Assembly: GCF_003987855.1 (NCBI RefSeq)
Contig: NZ_RXIZ01000007.1
Span: 276,374 to 340,373, forward strand
Reading direction: 5' to 3'
Source: Hyphomicrobium sp.
Lineage (GTDB): Bacteria > Pseudomonadota > Alphaproteobacteria > Rhizobiales > Hyphomicrobiaceae
Length of the DNA: 64,000 bases
The notes beneath the pieces are model-generated. The model ran no database searches. It was not told the DNA's origin and worked only from the letters and a program-made list of their open reading frames with translations. Shown here piece by piece: positions 27,907 to 36,812 of the stretch. The position numbers were made by a program, and so were the translations under genes. The stretch's first letter is position 1. Every line of letters starts with the position of its first letter.

Positions 27907-28166
27907 GACGCACCCCTCGTGAAATCCCGTGAAAGAGCATTTTTAGCTGCATCGCAGCATGACCGTACTCTGCGGCTTTTTCGATGAATTCATGGTGAAT
28001 GGCCTATTCAGGCCCAGTCGAGAGTTGGGGACGAATTGCGGCGCAGCAATTTTCATGAGGCGGCCGCTGGGCTTAGCTAGGACCTGCGGCGCGGCGCCCC
28101 CGGCCTATGCGAAAATGCAGTCCAGCAATACCCGGGCTTTGCTTGTATGTGCTGGGGAAGAGCCTT

Positions 28167-28361
28167 ATGTCGCGCGCTTCATTTTTCGGAAGGCTGTTCC
28201 ACTTGGGTTCCAGTATGCAAAAGCATGCCGCAAAAGTCCGCGTTTGTGAGAGTAATGATCCCGCATCCGACGGCTATTATGTCTTCGTATCGTTGATCTG
28301 CACCGTCCTTGTCATGATCTGCGCCATTCTTTTGGCGTTTGGCATCGAGATGCTGGCCTGA
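28167..28361 (+). CDS. Small membrane protein
   Basis: 64 residues. A basic N-terminal half is followed by one strong transmembrane helix (YYVFVSLICTVLVMICAILLAFGI) near the C-terminus. The ATG at 28167 has GGGGAAG seven bases upstream, better than an in-frame ATG 20 codons earlier. No homologue family recognised, so it could still be a chance frame. Confidence 0.45.
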   Translation: MSRASFFGRLFHLGSSMQKHAAKVRVCESNDPASDGYYVFVSLICTVLVMICAILLAFGIEMLA

Positions 28362-28472
28362 CGATCATCATGGACGAAGGGGGAGGATACTATCGAGTAC
28401 TTGAACATCCCGTCCACTCCGCGCAGTGCTGAGATGGACCGTGACTCGTAGCTCGCATCCTCTGGAACACCC

Positions 28473-29237
28473 GTGTCGAAAGCCTCAAAAAGAGGGCCGC
28501 AGCCCCCTTCGAAAACCAACCGCATTCTGACCGGCATAGCGGCAGGCGGAGTCGCCGGTCTCATTCGTGCCGTTCGGTCGACTTCCTCGCCTATCCACGA
28601 GCCGGCGCACTTCCTCGATCATCTTCGCGCGCAGGTGCCGTTTATCATGGCGATGTGGCACGGCCAGTTCATGATGCTGGCCGACATCAACACGCGCGAG
28701 TACCCGGTAGAAGCGATGGTTGCCCGCCATGGCGATGCCGAGCTTGTCGCCCGCGTATTGGCGCACTTCGGCATCACTTCTATCCGCGGTGCCGGAGCTG
28801 CTGGCCGGCGTAGGGATCGCGGTGGCGCCTACGCGCTTCGAGCGGCGGTGAAAGCCCTTGAGAGCGGCTCCATCGTCGCCATGACGGCCGACGTCCCCCC
28901 GCGCAACCCGCGAAAAGCGGGCGACGGAATCGTTACACTTGCGCGCATGTCCGGACGGCCGATCATCCCCGTCGCCGCCGCGACGTCGAGGTTCGTCGTG
29001 CTCAACACTTGGAGCAAAATGACGATCAATCTACCGTTTTCGAAACTGGTTTGGGTCGCGGCTGACCCGATCTTTGTTCCTGCCGACGCCGATGAAACGA
29101 AGATGGAAGAAATGCGCATCAAGGTGCAGGACTCCTTGAACGCCATCACTGCGCGCGCCTACGACCTGGCGCAAGCAAGCGACCGGCAGCCCCTCAGGAT
29201 CGTGCCCGGCGAACCCTCAACAGGCCAAAGTTCCTAA
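28473..29237 (+). CDS. DUF374 lysophospholipid acyltransferase-family protein
   Basis: 254 residues, GTG start. The DUF374 family relates to lysophospholipid/lipid A acyltransferases and acts at the inner membrane. Motifs: MAMWHGQFMM (the catalytic-type His block), SIRGAGAAGRRRDRGGAYALR, MTADVPPRNPRKAGDGIVTLA and RPIIPVAAATSR. The acyl acceptor is unknown. It converges on the CFA synthase-family gene 20 bases away, another lipid enzyme. Confidence 0.87.
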   Translation: MSKASKRGPQPPSKTNRILTGIAAGGVAGLIRAVRSTSSPIHEPAHFLDHLRAQVPFIMAMWHGQFMMLADINTREYPVEAMVARHGDAELVARVLAHFGITSIRGAGAAGRRRDRGGAYALRAAVKALESGSIVAMTADVPPRNPRKAGDGIVTLARMSGRPIIPVAAATSRFVVLNTWSKMTINLPFSKLVWVAADPIFVPADADETKMEEMRIKVQDSLNAITARAYDLAQASDRQPLRIVPGEPSTGQSS

Positions 29238-29257
29238 TGCTGTTGTTCCGGCCGCAC

Positions 29258-30532
29258 CTATTCGGCCGCAACGCTGCGGTTGGCTAGGGCTGCCTCGTGG
29301 CTCCGAAGACGCTCTTCCTCCGCACGGATGTAATCGCGAGTGATCGGCACCGTGTCGATTTTCTTCGCGAGCTGAACTTGAAAAACCATAAGGCCGCCGT
29401 ACCGGAAGCCAGCTTCGCCAGCCGCGAGATAGAACTCCCACATTCGACAGAAGCGCTCGCCGAGCAGTGCCGCAGCCTCGGAACGGCGCGTCATGAACCT
29501 GCATCGCCAAGCTCTGAGCGTTTCCGCATAATGAAGCCGAAGGATCTCGATGTCGGTAACGATGAGCCCTGCACTTTCAATGGCCGGAAAAACCTCCGCG
29601 AGCGATGGGACGTAGCTCCCGGGGAAAATATACTTCGCGAACCACGGGTTCATGGCGCTTCGACCGTCGAGACGCCCGATGGAGTGGATCACTGCGATCC
29701 CATCCTCCTCGAGGCTCTCGCGAACGACATTGAAATAGGTCTCGTAGTCCCTGAGCCCGACATGCTCGAACATCCCGACCGAGACGATGCGATCGAAACG
29801 CTCGGTCAAAGCCCGGTAGTCCTGAAGGCGAAAGCGGACGCGCGATGACAGGCCCCTCTCGCCCGCGCGGCGCTGCGCGACTTTGAGTTGCTCCGGCGAG
29901 AGCGTGAGACCCGTCACATCTGCGCCCGCCACGTCCGCGAGATAGAGCGCAAGGCCGCCCCATCCACTGCCGATATCGAGAACTTTCGCACCTGGCTTGA
30001 TGAGAAGCTTGGCCGTGACGTGCCGTTTCTTCGCCAGCTGCGCTGCATCGAGGCTCTCTCCTGGCGTCTCGAAGTACCCGCATGAATACTGGCGATCGGA
30101 ATCTAGAAAGAGTTCGTAAATGCGATCGTCGATATCGTAGTGATGATGCACGTTGTGGCGCGACAGGCGCTCAGAATTGCGCCGCGTCCAGCGATCGAAC
30201 ACGTTGCGAAGCACGTGGCGAACCTGACCGAACTGCGGCGGCGTCAGGCTGCGCAGATTATGGCCGAGAAGCTCGAGAAGATCGTACAGCGAGCCGCCCG
30301 CGACGGTTAAACGGGCGTCGGTGAAGAGTTCACCCAACGCCATCTGCGGATGGAAGAATAGCTCTCGAATGGCCCGGTTATCGTTGATGGTGACGATGAG
30401 CGGCAACCCCGTCCCGTCTCCTGCCGTCAATCGTTCGCCGTCCGGCAATTCGACGGTTAGGCTTCCAGTCTGAATGCAGTGATCGAGGAACGATCGAAAC
30501 GCGCGTTTCATCAGATCGGGCCGCTCTGACAT
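29258..30532 (-). CDS. cfa: Cyclopropane-fatty-acyl-phospholipid synthase family methyltransferase
   Basis: 424 residues from the ATG preceded by GGAAGG. It transfers a methylene from S-adenosylmethionine to unsaturated acyl chains of membrane lipids. The SAM-binding region is KVLDIGSGWGGLALYLAD near residue 190, followed by VTGLTLSPEQLKVAQ; FDRIVSVGMFEHVG is the catalytic-domain hallmark. The N-terminal lipid-binding domain is present, so it is full length. An extra 15 codons upstream are open but lack a ribosome site. Confidence 0.9.
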   Translation of the reverse strand: MSERPDLMKRAFRSFLDHCIQTGSLTVELPDGERLTAGDGTGLPLIVTINDNRAIRELFFHPQMALGELFTDARLTVAGGSLYDLLELLGHNLRSLTPPQFGQVRHVLRNVFDRWTRRNSERLSRHNVHHHYDIDDRIYELFLDSDRQYSCGYFETPGESLDAAQLAKKRHVTAKLLIKPGAKVLDIGSGWGGLALYLADVAGADVTGLTLSPEQLKVAQRRAGERGLSSRVRFRLQDYRALTERFDRIVSVGMFEHVGLRDYETYFNVVRESLEEDGIAVIHSIGRLDGRSAMNPWFAKYIFPGSYVPSLAEVFPAIESAGLIVTDIEILRLHYAETLRAWRCRFMTRRSEAAALLGERFCRMWEFYLAAGEAGFRYGGLMVFQVQLAKKIDTVPITRDYIRAEEERLRSHEAALANRSVAAE

Positions 30533-30655
30533 TTCACACCTTCCAACAGGCAAGCCGGTGTTCCGTTCCGAGCACATCCCCCGCTGCGAAACCTATCAGA
30601 TGCTCATCCGTTTATCATCCGCCGTCGGCGATAAGTTCATCAAAGAGGCCTTCAG

Positions 30656-31012
30656 ATGAATGGTAAACCGCGCCTTTCACACACTCGACCGAAGTCGCCC
30701 GCCCGAAAGAAGGCGGGGCCGCGCGTGGCTGCGCGCTCCTCGCATCGCTGGTCTGCACGGGTGACAAAGACGAGCGATGCGCTCGATCTCAAAGCTCATC
30801 TCTTCGATCAAGATGATCCCGCGAAAATCGCGGGGTCGCTGAAGCGGTCGGCGGAACGCAGCACAAGGCGCAAAGGCACACCCTTTCGGTCGGCGATGTC
30901 GATGCTAAATTTCTACATCAACCGGGCGGGCAAAAACTTATCCGCCCGACGCAAGCGTACGCTGGACCGAGCCAAGGACGAATTGAGAAAGGCTTTCGGG
31001 CGCACACAGTAA
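30656..31012 (+). CDS. DUF3175 family protein
   Basis: 118 residues, very basic. The conserved core RWSARVTKTSDALDLKAHLF, SLKRSAERSTRRKGTPFRSAMSMLNFYINRAG is the full DUF3175 signature. The N-terminal 30 residues are Lys/Arg/Pro-rich and disordered. Function unknown; the charge suggests nucleic-acid contact, which is only a guess. Confidence 0.85.
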   Translation: MNGKPRLSHTRPKSPARKKAGPRVAARSSHRWSARVTKTSDALDLKAHLFDQDDPAKIAGSLKRSAERSTRRKGTPFRSAMSMLNFYINRAGKNLSARRKRTLDRAKDELRKAFGRTQ

Positions 31013-31023
31013 AGAAGCGGGGT

Positions 31024-32550
31024 TTATCTCGCGCGCACCCGCGACTCGCGTGCCTCGCCATGTGTGGTCTTTTCCCAAAAGTGCGGCCGCCGGATGAGAT
31101 CCAATGCTGCGCAGTAGGCCGCATAAGAGACCGCCAGCCAGTAAATTGGAAGACCAAGGACCGAGAGGAAACGGCCCGTCAACCTAGAGCGCGCCGAGGT
31201 AACCAGAATGAGAAGCGCGGCCGAGGTGTAGCCCGCGACCAGATTAGCCCCGAACAACCAAAGCAGAGCCTCGCTTTCGGGAAAGATCCGCCCGCTGCTA
31301 AACCACGACGATCCCGCGAATATATAAAACCATGGATGCACGAGCATCGAGATGAGCATGGCTGTGATGGTCACCTGAAAGCCGCAGAACCGCCAGCCGC
31401 CCAGATCACGCCACAGCCGAAAAGGGCGGCGCATATGAACCAGATAGGTCTGCATCCATCCCTTGATCCAGCGCGTACGCTGTCCTCGCCAGATACGCCA
31501 CGTTACGGGCGCTTCTTCCATTGTTTCGGAATTGATGAGCGAGACATCATATCCGAGCCGCGCCAGCCGTATGCCGAGATCGGCGTCCTCGGTGACGTTG
31601 AACGGATCCCAGCCGCCGCACCTCACCAGGACGTCGCGGCGAAAGTGGTTCGAAGTGCCGCCAAGCGGAATCGGTAGCCGAAGATAATCGAGCGCCGGCA
31701 ACAGCCCACGAAAAAGCGCAGAATATTCGAGCGTGAATTGACGGCTGAAAAATGAATCGTCCGGATTGGAGATCGCAAGCCGAGCCTGGACGCAGGCGAG
31801 CCTCGGGCCGCCGCGAACAAAGGCAATCGCAGCCAAGCGTAGCTGATCAGGCGCCGGATGATCCTCCGCATCGAAAACCGCGACGAAAGCCCCCCGGGCA
31901 TTCTGCAAGGCATAATTGAGGGCGCGCGGCTTCGTCTTCGGCTGACCGTTCGGCACCGTCACGACACGCATGTTGGCTCGCAAATGTGCCCGGCCTAATG
32001 CGTTTCTGGTGGCGCTATCGTCTGCCTCAGTGACGAACAGAAACTCCACGCGGTCTTCCGGATAATCGATCTCCCCCATCGCCTCGACGAGCTGGGGGAC
32101 CATCGCCACCTCGCGGTAGAGCGGGATCAGCACTGAAAAGGTTGGCAGTCGGTCGTCGTAGCGCCGATCGAGCCAGCTTGGATGCGGCCGCCGCTCGCGC
32201 CGCCCGAAAGCGCGCCACAGCGCCGCCACCCGAAGGGCGGTGATCATCAGAAACGGCAGCGCAATTGTCAGCGACCAAAGCACCAGCCCGAAGTCGTCGA
32301 ATAGGACAAGGCCCGCCACCAACAGCGCCAGAAACACGAACAGAGCGGCGCGCTGCCATAGAAGAAGCGGGGAAGCAGCGGAAAAGTCCGGCGCGCGCCG
32401 ACGCAAATCGTTGACCGCTCGGTCAAGTTGTCCAATATCGCGATCGAATGAGGTTTGCGGGGCAGCATTATCTGCGGGAAACGATCTTGGTGGCACGCGA
32501 GACGTTCGCGCTGCCAGCGTTCTTGATCGAGCCCCCGACTTCGCGTGCAC
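31024..32550 (-). CDS. Processive family 2 glycosyltransferase, membrane protein
   Basis: 508 residues. Two N-terminal transmembrane helices, a GT2 domain (TFSVLIPLYREVAMVPQLVEAM; DAEDHPAPDQL as the D-x-D-like element; TEDADLGIRL as the catalytic acid; QRTRWIKGW as the Q-x-x-R-W product-binding motif) and C-terminal helices resemble cellulose synthase-like enzymes that extrude polysaccharide. I place the start at GTG 32550, preceded by GGAGGGG, instead of an upstream frame extension of 33 codons that would run into the divergent gene. The sugar is unknown. Confidence 0.88.
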   Translation of the reverse strand: MHAKSGARSRTLAARTSRVPPRSFPADNAAPQTSFDRDIGQLDRAVNDLRRRAPDFSAASPLLLWQRAALFVFLALLVAGLVLFDDFGLVLWSLTIALPFLMITALRVAALWRAFGRRERRPHPSWLDRRYDDRLPTFSVLIPLYREVAMVPQLVEAMGEIDYPEDRVEFLFVTEADDSATRNALGRAHLRANMRVVTVPNGQPKTKPRALNYALQNARGAFVAVFDAEDHPAPDQLRLAAIAFVRGGPRLACVQARLAISNPDDSFFSRQFTLEYSALFRGLLPALDYLRLPIPLGGTSNHFRRDVLVRCGGWDPFNVTEDADLGIRLARLGYDVSLINSETMEEAPVTWRIWRGQRTRWIKGWMQTYLVHMRRPFRLWRDLGGWRFCGFQVTITAMLISMLVHPWFYIFAGSSWFSSGRIFPESEALLWLFGANLVAGYTSAALLILVTSARSRLTGRFLSVLGLPIYWLAVSYAAYCAALDLIRRPHFWEKTTHGEARESRVRAR

Positions 32551-32599
32551 TTGGCTGCCCCTCCGACGATCGCGATCGTCGAGCCCCGAGGCTGAATAT

Positions 32600-33520
32600 A
32601 TGCTCAAAGTGTTTAGATTTGAAAGCCAGAGAATTTCCCACCAAGGCAACCAAAGCTTTTGCGCAGCATGCCGCTCGCATCCCTGGCTCGTGTTGATGGT
32701 GGCCCTAGCGGCGACCGCCTTGTTTCAAATCGCCCCGTCGATGGCGCAGAGCACCGGAGGTCCCGACCAAGTCGGCACGGCAGACGGCGACTCGTCCAAG
32801 CAAGCGGCGCTGCCTCGCCGCGTCGTGATCCGCTTCCTGACCGACAGCGATTTCCCCCCGTTTGATTTCTACGATGAGGACGGCGTTCTTGTCGGCTTCA
32901 ACGTCGACCTGGCCCGCGCCATCTGCCTTGAGCTGAACACGTCCTGCGATATCAAGGTCCGGCCCTGGGAAGAACTCATCCCCGCGCTCCTGAAGGGAGA
33001 CGCTGATGCCGTCATCGCCGGACATAAGGTAACGGCTGCCGCCCTGAAGCAGGTCGATTTTACCGACCGTTATTTTCACACGCCGGGTCGCTTCGCCGGC
33101 CGAAAGGATGCCCCGGAATCTGAGATGTCTCCCGGCGGCCTGGAAGGCAAACGCATCGCAGTCGCGCGAGGTACGCCCCATGAAGCGTTTTTGCGCGCAT
33201 TTTTTCGCGATAGTCCTCTCGTCGTCTACGAAAATGCCGACCTCGCTCGCGAAGGCTTGGCCGCAGGCAAGGCCGATTACATCTTCGACGACGGCATATC
33301 GCTGGCGTTCTGGTTGAACGGTACGCTATCGCGCCAATGCTGCGAAATGCGCGGCGGACCATTCCTAGAGCCAAAGTTCTTCGGCGATGGGATCGCGATT
33401 GCAGTGCCGAAGAACGACCCCGGCATTAGGCTTTTGCTCAACAAGGCGCTTGATCGCGTGCGCGCCTCCGGACGGTTCGAGGAACTCGTCCAGCGCTACT
33501 TTCCCGTTAGAATCTATTGA
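32600..33520 (+). CDS. Extracellular solute-binding protein, family 3 (amino-acid type)
   Basis: 306 residues from ATG 32600; a second ATG at 32696 would give a shorter signal peptide and is equally possible. The signal ends near PSMAQ. The mature part has the family 3 pattern: FLTDSDFPPFDFYDEDGVLVGFNVDLARAI, then LIPALLKGDADAVIAG and LEGKRIAVARGTPHEAFL, with C-terminal dimer-like lobe. No permease or ATPase is adjacent, so it may serve a distant transporter or be an orphan sensor. It is divergent from the glycosyltransferase by 49 bases. Confidence 0.87.
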   Translation: MLKVFRFESQRISHQGNQSFCAACRSHPWLVLMVALAATALFQIAPSMAQSTGGPDQVGTADGDSSKQAALPRRVVIRFLTDSDFPPFDFYDEDGVLVGFNVDLARAICLELNTSCDIKVRPWEELIPALLKGDADAVIAGHKVTAAALKQVDFTDRYFHTPGRFAGRKDAPESEMSPGGLEGKRIAVARGTPHEAFLRAFFRDSPLVVYENADLAREGLAAGKADYIFDDGISLAFWLNGTLSRQCCEMRGGPFLEPKFFGDGIAIAVPKNDPGIRLLLNKALDRVRASGRFEELVQRYFPVRIY

Positions 33521-33614
33521 AATAGATGCGGGCGCCAACTGTCAGATATAAATTGACAAGCTTAATGCGCGGTTGGCGTTCCCGGCCCAGCGCGACAGGC
33601 TAACTTGCCGGATT

Positions 33615-34958
33615 ATGATGCGCAAACTCGCCCGATCCTTTCTGTATGCGTTGTTGTCGGCCATGCTGATCGTGCCGCCGAGCGGATCAGCAGATGCGCG
33701 AACCGGCTATTACAAATCCGGCTGGCGAAAATATCATAAGCGCTATCGATCACGCGCTGGCATCGGCAGAGACCAGGTCGCGGTACGCACGCCCATCCCG
33801 CCTATCCCGCAGGCACCACCGGCACGTCCACAGAAACTACTCACACGCGATGAAATTCTCGCCAGTGATCCCGCGCGCCTGGAAAGGCTCGGCGGCAGAT
33901 TGGTGGTCGGCTTCGACAGCTTCTCGCAGGTGAAGCCGCTGGTCGAGAAGAAAGCCATCGCAGGGATCTTCATCACCGACCACAATGTTCGCGGCCGAAA
34001 GGTCGAGGACGTAGCCAGGGACATCGACGAACTCCAGTCGATCCGCCGCGCCCAAGGCTTGCCACGCCTCATCGTCGCTGCCGATCAGGAGGGAGGATAC
34101 GTTTCACGTCTTTCACCGCCGCTCAAATGGCAGCCCACCTTGGGCATGATCATCGCCAAGCTCAAGAACGACGATGAGCGGGAGAAGACTGTCCGCCAGT
34201 ACGCGGAAGCTCAAGCGCGCGAACTTGAGCGTCTCGGCATCACAATGAATTTCGGTCCGGTGGTCGATCTGCGACTTGGCTCGCCGGACCGCGACGACGG
34301 CGAGACACGTATCTTCTGGCGAGCAATCGACAAGGACCCCTATATCGTCGCGAAAGTAGCGGCGTGGTATTGCGATACGCTCACCAAGTTCAACATCATC
34401 TGCACACTTAAACACTTTCCGGGACTGGGCCGCGTCGCGCGCGACACCCATGTGATGTCGGCGGACATCGTCGCCAAGGAGAGTCAGCTCGAACTCACCG
34501 ACTGGGTGCCTTTCCGCCGCGTCATGACGGAGCCGGGCATAGCGACCATGATCGGCCACGTGCGCCTCGATGCCATCGACAAAACGACGCCAGCTTCATT
34601 TTCTGATGCCGTTATCAATAGGGTGATCCGCCCGCGCTTTGAAAACGACGGCTTGCTCATCACCGACGACTTCAGCATGGGAGCCGTCACCAAATCTCGC
34701 GATGGGCTCGGAGGCGCGGCTGTGAAAGCTCTCAATGCCGGTGTGGACCTCATTCTGCTCTGCACTGTCGACCAGAGCTTCGACATTCTGATGTCTGCGC
34801 TTCTCGAAGCCGATCGAAACGGTGAAATCGCTCTCGCGCGTGAGAACGAAACGCGCGAGCGCCTCAAAAGATATGTTTTTGTCGACGATCGCGATTTACC
34901 GCCGCCTGCGCCCGTCCAGGCGCAGCAGAATTCGCCGCCGCCCGCGCGTCCGAACTGA
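33615..34958 (+). CDS. Glycoside hydrolase family 3 protein (NagZ-like)
   Basis: 447 residues. An N-terminal signal peptide ends near SADARTG, and a basic/proline-rich linker runs to about residue 75. The GH3 barrel follows: VAADQEGGYVSRL, TLKHFPGLGRVARDTH (the KH(F/S)xxxG-x(4)-D-x-H catalytic loop of NagZ enzymes) and the nucleophile in ITDDFSMGAV. NagZ removes N-acetylglucosamine from murein fragments, normally in the cytoplasm; this one appears exported, which is unusual. The C-terminus is Pro-rich. Confidence 0.85.
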   Translation: MMRKLARSFLYALLSAMLIVPPSGSADARTGYYKSGWRKYHKRYRSRAGIGRDQVAVRTPIPPIPQAPPARPQKLLTRDEILASDPARLERLGGRLVVGFDSFSQVKPLVEKKAIAGIFITDHNVRGRKVEDVARDIDELQSIRRAQGLPRLIVAADQEGGYVSRLSPPLKWQPTLGMIIAKLKNDDEREKTVRQYAEAQARELERLGITMNFGPVVDLRLGSPDRDDGETRIFWRAIDKDPYIVAKVAAWYCDTLTKFNIICTLKHFPGLGRVARDTHVMSADIVAKESQLELTDWVPFRRVMTEPGIATMIGHVRLDAIDKTTPASFSDAVINRVIRPRFENDGLLITDDFSMGAVTKSRDGLGGAAVKALNAGVDLILLCTVDQSFDILMSALLEADRNGEIALARENETRERLKRYVFVDDRDLPPPAPVQAQQNSPPPARPN

Positions 34959-35086
34959 CGCGCTCTAAACCAACGCTCGGACCGATTTCGACGTTGGCGC
35001 GACGAGCGTTCCTCGCGTGACAGCATCAACCTGTGTGATCGGCGACGGTGCCCGCAACAGATTAAAGCCGTCTCAGGAAATCGCTT

Positions 35087-35404
35087 ATGCAGGCATTTGC
35101 AATCAGCTTCGTCGTTCGCGCCGCCGCGCTGATGCCGCTCATGATCATCGTGGCGACCGGCCTTTGGCTGCTGACAAAAAAACTCGGGTTCATGCGGCTT
35201 GATCAACCGTTCTCGCCGGCAGACTCGCGCACCTGGCCGCTATCGTTCGCCGCTTTCAACGCTGGCGTTTACGGATTGGTATTCGCTGCAGTGCTGGCGG
35301 TGATCGGAGATAACGCACTTTCGGCTGGGATATCGGCCGGGGTCGCCACGTTGATCTCACTGCGCGCGGTCCCAGTGATCGCATTCCGGCACTTCAACAA
35401 ATGA
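35087..35404 (+). CDS. Hypothetical membrane protein
   Basis: 105 residues with three hydrophobic stretches (FVVRAAALMPLMIIVATGLWLL; FNAGVYGLVFAAVLAVI; LSAGISAGVATLISL). CAGGAAA lies just upstream of the ATG. Integral inner-membrane protein with no family I recognise. Confidence 0.6.
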   Translation: MQAFAISFVVRAAALMPLMIIVATGLWLLTKKLGFMRLDQPFSPADSRTWPLSFAAFNAGVYGLVFAAVLAVIGDNALSAGISAGVATLISLRAVPVIAFRHFNK

Positions 35405-35485
35405 ATTCGAGCAGCGCGGTCGCCATCTCGCCGCTGCGCCAGTTGGAAAGAGAAAGGAGGTCTTAAATACCATCGCTATGCGTTG

Positions 35486-35531
35486 CGAGGAGCACGGCGG
35501 GACTTCCCCCATCGCTCCGTTGTGCTCCTCG
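35486..35531. repeat. Long inverted repeat between convergent genes
   Basis: CGAGGAGCAC and GTGCTCCTCG pair perfectly over ten bases, with an inner CGG/CCG extension, around a loop of about 26 bases. No T-run follows on either strand, so it is a weak bidirectional terminator or a REP-like palindrome. It lies between the convergent genes ending at 35404 and 35553. Confidence 0.5.
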
Positions 35532-35552
35532 AACGCCATCGGAGATGAGCGA

Positions 35553-36095
35553 TTAAAGCGGCGGTGTCTTCGCAGCCGCTTCCCCAAACGCCTCGCCAAC
35601 GCTTCTCGGGTCGGCCGCGAGAGAATGGCGCACGATAAGCCAAGCTCCATCGACGAGCGCGAACTCCGCCGTGAAGCGGCCGCCGAGCAAGATCCGAGTT
35701 CCCTTGCGCTCACCCGTCAACCGATAAACGACCGGACCTCTGATCACTGCGATTCCGCATCCCGGCGTCAGTTCCGCCGGCTTGATGGACAAGCCGGGGC
35801 GTCGAACAAGGAAATCCTTGTAATACCCGCGGATCGCATCGCGGCCTTTGTAGGCTTTCCCGTCTTTCGTCGCGATCAAGGTTGCATTGACCGCATAGAG
35901 TCCCGCAATACGATCGGCGTCACCCGTGGCAAACTCTGCCCGCCATCGGTTCAGGAGCTGCACGACCGTGACGTCGGTTGGCTTCTGGCAAGCCTCTTCT
36001 GCGACGGCTAACGGGACCCACGCATCCCCTGTCCCCGCGGCAAATATGAATGCAATCGAGCAGAGCCACCGCCAGCCATTCGCAAACCTCGCCAT
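35553..36095 (-). CDS. Exported SnoaL/NTF2-like (SgcJ/EcaC) protein
   Basis: 180 residues from the ATG after GGGCGGGGG. A signal peptide ends near LAVAEEA. The mature domain has the cone-shaped NTF2 pattern: LLNRWRAEFATGDADRIAGLYAVNATLIATKDGKAYKGRDAIRGYYKDF and LGGRFTAEFALVDGAWLIVRH. Members bind small hydrophobic ligands or act as enzymes; the role here is unknown. Confidence 0.82.
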   Translation of the reverse strand: MARFANGWRWLCSIAFIFAAGTGDAWVPLAVAEEACQKPTDVTVVQLLNRWRAEFATGDADRIAGLYAVNATLIATKDGKAYKGRDAIRGYYKDFLVRRPGLSIKPAELTPGCGIAVIRGPVVYRLTGERKGTRILLGGRFTAEFALVDGAWLIVRHSLAADPRSVGEAFGEAAAKTPPL

Positions 36096-36268
36096 TACGC
36101 CCCCGCCCTTGGACCACCATCCGGCCGAATGTTGAATTGATTCCACAAGGCCGTGAAATCCGGATTGCCGCTTAAGCGGCTCGGGTCCATTTTCGGCCGA
36201 CCTGCGACTTCAGGATGACAATAGGATCAACCGGTTGCGAGCTAGGCGAATTGCTGCTCGCCCGATTG

Positions 36269-36287
36269 CAAAGCCCCACGGGCTTTG
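36269..36287 (+). promoter_or_regulatory. Perfect hairpin upstream of rpsU
   Basis: CAAAGCCC pairs with GGGCTTTG around a CAC loop, about 100 bases before the rpsU start. There is no T-run. It may be a leader element of rpsU or remain from an older terminator; the function is a guess. The rest of the 36096-36388 gap shows nothing else I can name. Confidence 0.35.
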
Positions 36288-36389
36288 ATACAAGGCGGTA
36301 GGAAAAAGCGCGGACACCGGCAGCCAAAAGCTCCGGAGTCGGTGTTTTTGCGCATTGATCAAACAGAATTCTTCAGAGGATACAACTGC

Positions 36390-36728
36390 TTGCAGGTTCT
36401 CGTTCGCGACAACAATGTTGATCAGGCCCTCAAGGCGCTCAAGAAGAAATTGCAGCGTGAGGGCGTCTTCCGCGAGATGAAGCTCCGCGGCCATTTTGAA
36501 AAGCCCTCCGAAAAAAGAGCACGTGAGAAAGCGGAAGCGGTTCGCCGCGCTCGCAAGCTCGCCCGCAAGAAACTCCAGCGTGAAGGCCTTCTGCCGAGCA
36601 AGCCCGCGGCTTCCGCACGCGGTGGTCCTGGCGGCAAGGGCGGCCCTGGCCGTGGTGGCCCCGGTGCAGGTGGCGGTTTCCGTGGCGGCCAGAGCGGTGG
36701 CGGCAGCACGGGCGGCGGCGGTTTCTAA
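36390..36728 (+). CDS. rpsU: 30S ribosomal protein S21 with glycine-rich tail
   Basis: 112 residues. The TTG at 36390 gives [19 protein letters not shown], the exact start of alphaproteobacterial S21, with AGAGGA nine bases upstream. The basic S21 core ([21 protein letters not shown]) ends near residue 72. About 40 more residues follow, rich in Gly, Ser and Arg (repeats of GGPGG and GGG), longer than the usual ~70-90 residue protein. S21 aids initiation on the small subunit; the tail may bind RNA. Confidence 0.92.
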   Translation: MQVLVRDNNVDQALKALKKKLQREGVFREMKLRGHFEKPSEKRAREKAEAVRRARKLARKKLQREGLLPSKPAASARGGPGGKGGPGRGGPGAGGGFRGGQSGGGSTGGGGF

Positions 36729-36756
36729 ACTCGCTTGCGTTCACTATTGAATTTCG

Positions 36757-36790
36757 AACAGGCCTGCGGTGACGCAGGCCTGTTTGTTTG
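36757..36790 (+). terminator. Rho-independent terminator after rpsU
   Basis: A perfect 12-pair stem AACAGGCCTGCG/CGCAGGCCTGTT with a four-base loop is followed by TGTTTG. It lies 28 bases after the rpsU stop. Confidence 0.85.
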
Positions 36791-36812
36791 GGCGGCGTCC
36801 CCGGCAGAGGCG

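Noticed and set aside
35478..36011. 177-codon plus-strand frame over the SnoaL/NTF2-like gene, with AAAGGAGG upstream
   Set aside because: The minus-strand gene has a signal peptide and NTF2 pattern; the plus frame has neither, and the purine-rich site is not well spaced.
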